DNA from: Siphonodentalium dalli
Taxonomy: Eukaryota; Mollusca; Scaphopoda; Gadilida; Siphonodentaliidae
DNA length: 64,000 nucleotides
Reading direction: 5' to 3'
NCBI GenBank assembly: GCA_032622095.1
Contig: CP136063.1
Coordinates: forward strand, 7,669,814 to 7,733,813
Part shown: positions 56,092 through 64,000 of the stretch, in pieces
Layout of the letters: the number at the start of each line of letters is the position of its first letter
Numbering within the stretch: the first letter of the stretch is position 1
Made by a program: the position numbers and the translations under genes
Notes under the pieces: generated by a model
What the model was told of the DNA's origin: nothing
The model's database searches: none
The model's input: the letters and a program-made list of their open reading frames with translations, nothing else

Positions 56092-57361
56092 ATGCATTTT
56101 AGTGTTTGAACGGGAACGGACGGGGATGTTGACCACATAACATCGCTAAATGTGATAGAATGAGTGTAATCTTATGATTGTTATCGTATTATAGTGCCTT
56201 TATATATCGCAAATTGCGATTCGTTACCGATAATTTCGATACCTACGTCTCATTCATTCTACAGACATCCCATGTACACACAATGTCCTCATAACTAAAA
56301 AATTGTCCTCGCAATGTTGGTGTGCAAGAACATATGCATCCTCCCAACGCAACGAAAATGAACACAATCACATATGTGCCATTTTGCCCGGCTTCTTAAT
56401 GTTGATGCATGTACAGTATAAACCGCTCACAGTCTAGTTAATTTAGCACTTAATCTGTTGTCACTCAACTTTTACTTTATGTACCAGTTGAAAATAGACC
56501 CTGTTACATGTACAGAGGCGGACTGGGCCAAAAAATCGGCCTGGGAAATGAATATAATACTGGCCCATCTGCAAAAGGCAGTTGCCGAGGTGCCGAGTGG
56601 AGGAGGGTCTCTATTCGGGGGGTGTCCACCTTGGAATTCCAACTGCACCCCCCCTCTTGAATCAAAATCAGACCAAATACATATTTTTGCATAATTCCAT
56701 TGCACCCCCCCCCCCCCCGCCTTGCACCTCAGTGCTCTGGCCTAATATCCTATAAATTCATCAACCATTGTTCTATATATTCCCGGTATGAGACAATTCA
56801 GTTATTTTTACCTGAAAAATTGCATAAATTCTTACATCTAGCGGTCTAACCTCAGACAAATGCACACGGCTACAGACAAGAGACCAGGACACACCGGGCT
56901 GTCCATGGTTGTTTGGCCCCGGGGTGAGAAAATTTTGAAAACAAAACAAGAAAATCGCTAATCCTAGGTACTAGTAGCATCTAGACTGGCCTCAATTTTT
57001 GGGGGATTTACAGCTGGGAGTTACCGTTAATATCTCGAGATTAACGGGGTCTTTACGTGGTGTTATATGATGCTGACAAGTTCATTTAATGACAAAATTA
57101 TGATTAGCCAGTTAGGCTGGTTAAACAACACATGTGGCGGCCCACATCAGTTTCATTTGCGGCCCAACTACATATACCCCCCCCCCCAAACTGTAAAACA
57201 AAACCTCAGATTCTCGCTTGATGGAAAATCACGTGGAATCAGAATTTTCCGGCCTCCGGCCCATCGGGAATTTACCTGGTCTCCCAATCGGCCAATCCAC
57301 CTCTGTACATGTAGGTATCAGAGAGTTACTAGTAGTTATCTTGTCTTCTGGATTTGATAGA
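56092..57361. repeat. Tandem duplication, copy 2, interrupted by a hAT-like MITE
   Basis: Same order of landmarks as copy 1. At CCCTGTTACATGTA the homology is interrupted by 56513-57305 and resumes with TACATGTAGGTATCAGAGAG, then TTATCTTGTCTTCTGGATTT as in copy 1. Confidence 0.88.
56513..57305. mobile_element. 793-bp hAT-like MITE with 8-bp target duplication
   Basis: Ends CAGAGGCGGACTGGGCC and GGCCAATCCACCTCTG are inverted repeats. TACATGTA flanks the element at 56505-56512 and 57306-57313. An 8-bp duplication and CAGAGG termini fit hAT elements. The interior is C- or G-tract rich (14 C at 56705-56718) and encodes no transposase that I recognise. Confidence 0.88.
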
Positions 57362-57648
57362 CATTTTTTTATTTAGCTACCGGTACTATATGTCCATCAG
57401 TGAACATACTTTTGAGTTATCTGAAATTCTGTACCATTCTTCATCAAATCTGCGGTCCGCTTAGGTACAACATAGATCATTGGCATTTTAATCAATAATC
57501 TATATAGAGTCCAATTTAAATTATGTTTCCGGTAGCCGTCATGTCCGAGCAATACTAATATTGTTTTGTTGCTTCAGAAGTTTTGATTAAGTGTAAACAT
57601 TAAATATAACTTTCAAATCATTTATTTATTTATTCATTTATTTTTCAG

Positions 57649-57893
57649 GCTGTGTTAGATGTTATATGTGGCAACTGTATCACAGATCATGAATTTGAAG
57701 AACAATGAGTTGGATGTAGCTAACTTTATGGGACATGATATACGCACTCACAGAGAATGTTACAGACTGCCGGAAAAGACCATACAACTATGTAAATACA
57801 GTAAACTGCTTCGAGTGGTAGCGAAGGGGAATGTGCACAAGTATCAGGGCAAATCTTTGGATGAAATAGAAATGGATGCTGATTCAGAAGTTG
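57649..57893 (+). pseudogene. Recombinase-like gene relic, exon with GHD motif
   Basis: A TTTTTCAG acceptor (57642-57649) and GTAAGT donor (57894) bound the exon. The reading ...LYVATVSQIMNLKNNELD... then ANFMGHDIRTHRECYRLPEK resembles the end of a large family of uncharacterised mollusc, cnidarian and fish proteins. Its GHD...H..xY pattern recalls the GH box and Tyr of tyrosine recombinases. An in-frame TAG lies just before LYVATVSQ, and one residue before ANFMGHD seems deleted. Family recognition is from memory of the motif; the enzymatic role is inference. Confidence 0.6.
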
Positions 57894-58734
57894 GTAAGTA
57901 ACTTTAGTTGTTATACATACACATTATCAATAAGTATAGTGATATGGTCTGCCATATCACGTCGAGTTGAAGTCAGATCTGTATCAAACGAGCTGTTTTT
58001 GGCAGTGAGGTTGAACTTGATACAGCAATCTCAATGAGACGCGATAATGCGATACTTATCACTACCCTGTATAGATAAAGCGTTTATTATATGACTACTG
58101 GCGTTATGAGTTGCCAAAAGTTCAATGAAAAATGAGACTTTTCTCCCAACTTACTGGTAGGTGTAGGTCGATTGATATTCTGAGACTTCGACGATCAGCA
58201 AATAATAATTCCTCAAAGGTAATAGCTTGCGGATTGCTATAACAAAAGAATATTCATGATATGGTTCAATTAATTACTAAATGAACATCTTTTAGTTCAG
58301 ATCGTAACATATTTAGGCCTAGACACGAATGAATCGATTTCTCGCTTCATTCAGTATATGATGTTTACAAAATGACGACATCGATGACATGCTGAGTAGC
58401 ATAAGAAATCGGAGAAAAAAACACTCTTGTTTTCTAATAGAAAAACTAGAACGCGTTTAAGCAAGATACGGGGAGAGAAAACTATAGTCATATAATAAAT
58501 AACTTCAGTTGTTATACAGTCACTTGAAAGATATTGGTTTAAATTGTTACTGGATTATTTATAGATTTTTAAGACCTTAATTAAAACCGCAAACTAATTT
58601 CTCAGAATATTAATTCTATTAGTTTCTGACATATGCCCCTTAAAGTTTATAACTTGGGTCAGAATAAGGCGCATGCTTTCTCTTAATCAGGTACACTCGT
58701 AAACTATTGGGCCTATATAAAAAAAAATTGCTAT

Positions 58735-59094
58735 CTAAGGTATTTTGGGACTGGAAGGGTATAATTTGGGAATGCTGTCAAGATAATTTGCCCTTCCGAT
58801 GTTCCTGTGACCTTGTGTATGACCAAGTGACTTTTAACTGTCTCAGGAACTACATTGCCCATAGAGATTAAGTTTGGTATATAGAGGTATTTTGGGGTGG
58901 GCAGTAACCTCATCATGTCTGTCTGCCCATCCTTCCATACAGGTACCCACAAATTACCTTTAACTTTATCTTGGAATCGATAATATATTTGGATAGACTT
59001 CACTTTTTGTATGCACTGTACAGAGTCATACTGCCCCTATCATATGACCTTGATGACATGAAATCTACCGCGGAGTCAGCGGGCACATAGCTAG
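58735..59094 (+). mobile_element. Helitron-like element, isolated copy
   Basis: The 3' end has hairpin-like CCGCGGAGTCAGCGGGC, then ACATAG and CTAG at 59091-59094. The body (GTTTGGTATATAGAGGTATT, CTGTCTGCCCATCC) resembles the head modules of the 38-50 kb array. The 5' boundary is not clear. Confidence 0.6.
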
Positions 59095-59140
59095 TATACT
59101 TATATTATGAAGAAGTGTTTGTCCTTTGTCTGTCATGCTT

Positions 59141-59535
59141 TGGTGGTATCACCCCCCCCCCCCCCCCCCCCCTTCGGTACGCGGGATTCAGGGTGTTTTG
59201 AAGCCGTACGCGGGATTCATAACCCCGAATTAACTGGTATTCAGGTTCAAGCAAAACATATTGGACGTAGGTTTTGATGGCGCAAAATAATATTTTTGTG
59301 CTAGTTATCTGTATGAATGCTGAATGAGTGGGTAGAATAGCTTCTTGGGCATATTCGACCACTATGCCATCATAAAGTATCATTAATCGTATCATAACGC
59401 CCATAATGTGACACCGGCGTCAATTTGTATGTCATTTATCGCATATTATTTCTTAACATGTATTCAGGATTCACCCCCCCCCCCCCCAAAATTAACTGGT
59501 ATTCAGAGGATTCAGGGGGAGGGGGTGATACCCTC
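59141..59535. mobile_element. Inverted-repeat element with GGTATCACCCC ends and poly-C tracts
   Basis: GGTGGTATCACCCC with a 21-C run (59152-59172) at the left is mirrored by GGGGGAGGGGGTGATACC at the right. Inner repeats GTACGCGGGATTCA and TTAACTGGTATTCAG occur twice, and a second C run lies at 59474-59487. No coding region. Confidence 0.65.
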
Positions 59536-59938
59536 TTATATCACCTCTGTTATTAAATTAATCCAATTTTGGACTACATGCTGGTACACGATCTCAAAAC
59601 ATTGGCATCAATTTCCTCACTAGCAGATGGGCATAGCCTAAATATAGCCAGAGAATTCTGGACTGTTATATTTATGGGCACAACAAATTTTCTATATTCA
59701 GTCCAATTACGTTGCCAGGTACCCGGTAACCTAATCAATATTGGGCAGTAAACAACATTGTGACCAACATTGGGTCAAATTTCTGACAAGCTAAGCTTTT
59801 GCATTGGCTGTTTCATAGCTCAGTGCATATGTGTTAAGTAAGTAAAGTGATCAATCAACGCACATTTCTCTATTAGAGGGCATTCAGGGTGCGCAGTTGT
59901 CATCAGAATGTAAAATTACCTCTTTGATAAATTGACAG

Positions 59939-60270
59939 AATTTGGTGATGCAGAACAATCAGAAGATATACAAGACATGCATGTGCAATCACAAGAAATA
60001 CAGACGTCTTCTACAAAACAAAGAATTAATGACGTCACACATGCCGCTTCTTCAGAACAACCAAAATAAAGACGGAGAAAATCAACCATCCGGAACAAAT
60101 GGACTGATGAACAAAAGGCTGCTATCCATATTTAAAGCATCTAGGAAAGTATTTCACTTGTAATAGCTTACCAGGGAAATTTCAATGTCTGGAGCCTATG
60201 AGGAAGGCTCCTGTCCTTAGTGCTTGGCCCTGGGACCAGATTAAGTTTTTCATAAAAAACAATAAGTAAA
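59939..60270 (+). pseudogene. Recombinase-like gene relic, last exon
   Basis: Begins after GACAG at 59934-59938. Joining the previous exon's final G with AA gives Glu, so the phase is consistent (EFGDAEQSEDIQDM). The exon continues to KWTDEQKAAI, then after a +1-type frameshift near 60128 reads YLKHLGKYFTCNSLPGKFQC, then LEPMRKAPVLSAWPWDQIKF and FIKNNK with a TAA at 60268-60270. The W-T-x-E-x-K...LPGK...C pattern is the conserved C-terminal domain of the same protein family. An in-frame TAA (EQPK stop) and the frameshift show decay. Confidence 0.62.
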
Positions 60271-60298
60271 TTGTATGTCCACAGCGAGGAAACTTAAC

Positions 60299-60385
60299 CA
60301 CAGGTCCCCGGAAAAAAAATTGACCCCACCCCCAATAATACTTCATTCTATAGAGTGGGGTCAATTTTTGTTCTGGGGACCTGTG
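60299..60385. repeat. 87-bp hairpin
   Basis: CACAGGTCCCCGGAAAAAAA and ATTGACCCCAC are mirrored by GTGGGGTCAAT and CTGGGGACCTGTG, with a 24-nt loop. It lies 28 bp beyond the stop of the recombinase-like relic. A second small dyad (TATGTTTACCCATACC / GTATGGTAAACATA) lies at 60445-60477. Confidence 0.9.
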
Positions 60386-60479
60386 CTTTCAACCTGTAAG
60401 ACGAGTATACCGGTCAGAACCTTAGGCTTAAAAGATAACCTTGTTATGTTTACCCATACCACAGTATGGTAAACATAGT

Positions 60480-60700
60480 GTCGTTGTCTGGATTGACCAC
60501 TCGTCTTTCGTCCGTCCGTCTGTCCATCCATAGACACTTTACGCATAATGTGATAACTGAAACATTTCCAATCTTATCGCAACCAATTTTGGTATGTGAG
60601 TTTCCCAGCCTCAAATACAGATCAATTTCGAATATGGGTTTGATCCGACTAGTTTTCACTGAGTTGTGGCCCTTTTTCCAAAAAAATATTCACTCTTAAA
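60480..60700 (+). repeat. Dispersed repeat with CCGTCCGTCTGTCCATCC head
   Basis: TTTCGTCCGTCCGTCTGTCC followed by ATAGACACTTTACGCATAAT and CAATTTTGGTATGTGAGTTT resembles the heads of the Helitron-like units (CTGTCTGTC, then a segment with ACTTGGTATGTG). No 3' end was identified. Confidence 0.45.
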
Positions 60701-60899
60701 AAAAAATAAAAATATTTAGATTTATTTTCTTGCTCAGTTTAACTACCAAAAACAAAAAAATTAATAAATAGAAAATAATTAATAAAATATTTATTTTTTG
60801 GAAATAATTAACCACACCAAATTTGTTTAAATCGGTCCAAAATCTTGTGTTATGTACTGGTAAATTTGTTTGGAGCGACATTAAATCCAATTCACCAAT

Positions 60900-62450
60900 T
60901 CCATCCCATACCTTTGGACTACTTAGCTAGTGATAAGGCTATGTTATTTTCTGATGTCTCTTATGCCAATTGATGTGCAAATAATCTGATAAAGAAAGCT
61001 ATGGTATCTAATTTAAAATAAAGATTCAACAATAAACATCACATGATATTAACAGTAGACTCGGATATCTGTGCTGTAGAGTGATATCTTCAGATGTCTG
61101 AGGTCATTATAATTGTTATTGGTTTAATAGAGAAGTCAGTGTTCAACATAAACAATTCCTGTGATTTGTTGACGGCTCTGCTATATAATTGATATTAATG
61201 GGTCAGCAGTGATGTGGCTAACCTGTATACTATATTGTTGGTATAATTTGATACAATATTATTGTAAACTTAAATTGGACTCTCTTAACCCGAAGATTCC
61301 ATGTCCAGGTCACCTTTAACATCTAACCCGAGGTTGTGGTGGTTTAGCTGTACCAATGCATTCTCTTATTAAAATGCGAGTGACCCATAAATTCCAATAA
61401 TTTGTGTTATGTACATTCTCTATAATAGTACATAACAGTATACTCTATAATTCAACACCAAAACTCCGATCATAGTAATTTATTATCGCCAAGGGATGGG
61501 TTAACATCTGCCGATCGTGATCGGCCTCTCATTGTTTCCTATTACCCTACCTACCTGGAAAAATTTGCGCTACCTCTAGAAATATTTAAATATATAGAAA
61601 AGTTAACTTATGCGACTGTCATTTATATTGACTGTTCCAACATATATTTACCATAGAACACAACAGTTATGTTGCATTCTTCGATTTGTATGGTAGAAGT
61701 CTACATTTTAAATCTGGTCAATGTTCACTGATAAACATCGCCTCGCAGGACATATTATTTTGAGGGAATTTCAATGATGCAATCATAATGGTAGCATTTT
61801 ATTTCACCCATGGTAATTGCAGTCAATATTACCTGTAATTTTAGCGTGAAATTGAAAATAATGTTTTTTTTTAATGCAAAATAAACAAAATTGACATACC
61901 TACCTGTACCTACCTGGAATTTTTTGGCCACATAACAGGAAACAAATGATTTTTTTGCCTTTGCTATATCCCGTAAGACAGGTATACCGGTCCGGTGGTA
62001 GTGTGTGTAGTTTTCTCCGTCTCCCTGCATATGTCGCCTATATTACTTGTCGTACCTTGTTGGAAAGGAAATAGCATGGGCTATATGCTAGGATAACTCC
62101 GATCTTGTGCCAAGGCAGGGCTGTGTTACAGTGTAAATACGTGCAGTTACGTCATTTTAAGTGAAATTCGAGACTAATGAAGCTTGGAATTTATTTGTGT
62201 GTTCTCCAATAAGTTGAACGAAATGATGGTCGAAATCAATGTCGCATTGCTCATAAACGTTCATCCACGAGTGTCTCCAATGATAGGTTAGCCCATAAAA
62301 GCATCTGTTTGAGAGGGGGTCCTCGTAATGGCGTATGCGCAATCATAATTTTGTAGGATTTCTGTTCAATGCTTGTTTGTGTGAAAAACTTCATATAGCT
62401 TTTTTCCATGGGACATAAACTCTATTTGTAGTCCCGCAAAGTATCACGCT
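60900..62450. other. Mostly unannotated AT-rich DNA
   Basis: A half palindromic core (CCAATGCATTCTCTTATTAA, ATGCGAGTGACCCATA) lies at 61355-61391. The minus-strand frame 61755-62030 (91 codons) has no recognisable domain. Confidence 0.4.
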
Positions 62451-62499
62451 ACGGTAAAAAAAATTGAATACATGTGCTAATAGTCTACAAGCCGTATTT

Positions 62500-62915
62500 C
62501 TAATTGGATCATTACCAAATTTCATATGCATGTTCAGATCAATGTCTAGACGAAAAAATCTTGTTTTGGTTCCTGTCGGCCACACAAAATGACCGCCATC
62601 ATGGATTCCTTTTTCACAGTCTACAGAATTTATACATCAATTTTCTTTAAACTTTGAGTGACTCATTATGACCCCAGGATGAGAATGTCCCATTTTGGTT
62701 CCGGTTGGCCACCTCAAGATGGCCGCCATGGGGGCCATCTTGATTTTTTCTGCACTGTTGACAGGCTGCATTTATACATAGTTTTCTCGAAACTTTTCAT
62801 ATTGACTCATCATGACCCCAAGATGCGAACAATCTATTTGGTTCCTGTTGGCCGCCATGGTGACCATCTTGGATTTCTTTCGCACAGTCTACATGCTGCA
62901 TTTATGCTTATTATG
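62500..62915. repeat. Diverged tandem repeat with AAGATGGCCGCCAT motif
   Basis: About three units of 130-160 bp. Shared segments are TTTTGGTTCCTGTCGGCCAC / TTTTGGTTCCGGTTGGCCAC / TTTGGTTCCTGTTGGCCGCC, then GCCGCCAT and CACAGTCTACA...GCATTTATAC, CTCATTATGACCCCAGGATG. Open frames across it are by-products. Confidence 0.8.
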
Positions 62916-63017
62916 GCTCTTAGATCCCAGTCAATTATCCTTAATGACCAACAAATTTGAATGTTTACTGAATTTTAGTCATTTTCAACTAGAATACAGC
63001 AGGTTCTTATTGGTGTT

Positions 63018-63770
63018 CGGAGCACATGCACATGTGTACACACCAGCGTTGTGAGGACAATTTGGTTTATGAGGACATTTCTCCTTAATGAAGTCGTCGA
63101 AATGGTTTAAAAGTTTCTAGTCAATAACAGTCTCTTTCGGGAAGGTTTTCATTGAATATTGATAATTAGTCATTTAAGGACCTAAATTAGATTATGCTGA
63201 ATACATACGGCTGTTTAAAGGATCAATTGAATTGAAATAATCTGTGTGTATATCAATTTCTGATAACATGTGGTTTCAACGTGGTCCTGACCTGTTGTTT
63301 CTGACGTCAGTGCCGGACTTCCTTATTTGGTAAACCTTGAATTGTCGCACATGCAGCTAAGTATTTTCACTGCCCATTCTATATTGATAAAACATGGGGA
63401 ATTGCAGGAAAGTTGATTTTGACTAAAAGAGCAGGTTACCACAATAGAGTGAAAGAAATAATTCATATCTATCAATCAGAAAGGTTCTATCAGAACTTAT
63501 TTAAGTGGCGAGCATTACGGTAGTGGTCATGTCATTGCCTGTCATGATTGCTACATTGTCATTGACACTTACTTTTAGTTAAAAGAAATCTTTCACCTAG
63601 ATTTTACAACTAGGTCAGGTGCTTAAGTGCTAAATGAGCTGGGATTAAAATACAAACTACTTCTCAAATGGAAATACACAATCAATCAGAATGTGGTTTT
63701 AAGACCTTCGTGAAATAAAAAAAATTGTCCTCACAATGTTGGTGTGCAAATATGTGCATGTCCTCCCAAT
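63018..63770. mobile_element. Inverted-repeat element with GTTGTGAGGACAATTT ends
   Basis: CACATGTGTACACACCAGCG and GTTGTGAGGACAATTT at the left correspond to AAATTGTCCTCACAATGTTG and GTGTGCAAATATGTGCATGT at the right. It belongs to the same family as 52957-56350. About 0.75 kb long with no recognised coding region. Confidence 0.7.
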
Positions 63771-64000
63771 TCCATGCATACAAATGCAGATTTTAAATAT
63801 TCTGAACTTGTCTGATAATTGTTAACACAAAGATGACACAAATAAACTAAATCCATGCTAATCATGAGTACACCCACAAGACGCTCTGTGTCGCTGACAC
63901 ATCTTCAAAGAATACCTCAATTGTCAAAAATTGTCTGGTGGCTGGGTGTCGTCGAATCAACCCGCACATATTCACTTGTCTTGGATGAGGGGGCGGTGGG
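63771..64000. other. Window end, no feature recognised
   Basis: Sequence after the right inverted end; no gene or repeat could be supported. Confidence 0.4.

Larger units (their letters stand above)
57894..59938 (+). other. Intron of the recombinase-like relic
   Basis: A 2045-bp GT-AG interval. It contains a Helitron-like 3' end (to 59094) and the C-tract-bounded element (59141-59535), both probably inserted later. The remainder is AT-rich with no feature recognised. Confidence 0.5.

Noticed and set aside
62658-63054. Overlapping 80-100 codon ORFs
   Set aside because: They arise from the diverged tandem repeat with GATGGCCGCCAT motifs and the end of an inverted-repeat element.

Overview
The window looks like non-coding DNA from an animal nuclear genome, most likely a mollusc or another lophotrochozoan. 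It is AT-rich, has no bacterial-style gene packing, shows GT-AG splice signals, and is crowded with eukaryotic transposable elements. The mollusc call is an inference. It rests mainly on a tRNA-derived SINE (942-1248) whose 3' domain resembles SINEs common in bivalves and gastropods, plus a CR1/Jockey-like LINE, a Crypton-like tyrosine recombinase and a second recombinase-like gene relic. The species cannot be named. I find no intact, confidently identified host gene; every recognisable coding region is a transposon gene or relic.

Layout. 0-4.3 kb: minisatellites, a SINE with a 12-bp target duplication, and a 1287-bp tandem duplication whose copies are nearly identical. 4.3-8.3 kb: a 3' fragment related to the Crypton at 27 kb, a 454-bp foldback element, a 221-bp MITE with an 8-bp target duplication next to a second SINE, and a diverged 415-bp tandem duplication. 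8.3-14.3 kb: two nested inverted-repeat transposons. The inner one has 0.7-kb terminal repeats, a 9-10 bp target duplication and several exon-like segments. 16.4-18.7 kb: a dead CR1/Jockey-like LINE. 19.6-20.6 kb: a decayed Merlin (ISXO2-like) transposase on the minus strand. 22.0-23.1 kb: an element bounded by arrays of a GTGCCGAAACGTCC motif. 25.5-26.4 kb: a GC-rich, frameshifted minus-strand coding region. 27.1-28.3 kb: a minus-strand Crypton-like recombinase pseudogene followed by a 128-bp perfect-style hairpin. 28.7-29.5 kb: an 854-bp foldback built of TTCGAA-rich modules. 31.3-32.1 kb: a 61/68-bp minisatellite. 32.1-35.4 kb: two piggyBac-like MITEs in opposite orientation carrying a palindromic core that also occurs at 5 kb.

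38.5-50.5 kb is the most striking region. About fifteen Helitron-like non-autonomous units lie head to tail. Most start with a TCTAYTATATATTTTG-like sequence and end with a hairpin plus CTAG, often with no base between one unit's end and the next unit's start. Different 5' and 3' modules are combined in different units. Two units carry many copies of TCAAGGTCA, the extended nuclear-receptor half-site.

50.8-64 kb: a TA-flanked MITE, a cluster of CTTAAG-centred palindromes, several partly nested inverted-repeat elements, a hAT-like MITE with an 8-bp target duplication inserted in one copy of a tandem duplication, a two-exon relic of a recombinase-like gene (57649-57893 and 59939-60270, with matching splice phase), another Helitron 3' end inside its intron, and short degenerate tandem repeats. 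The elements do not form one pathway. The window reads as a mobile-element graveyard with layers of nested insertion and local duplication.
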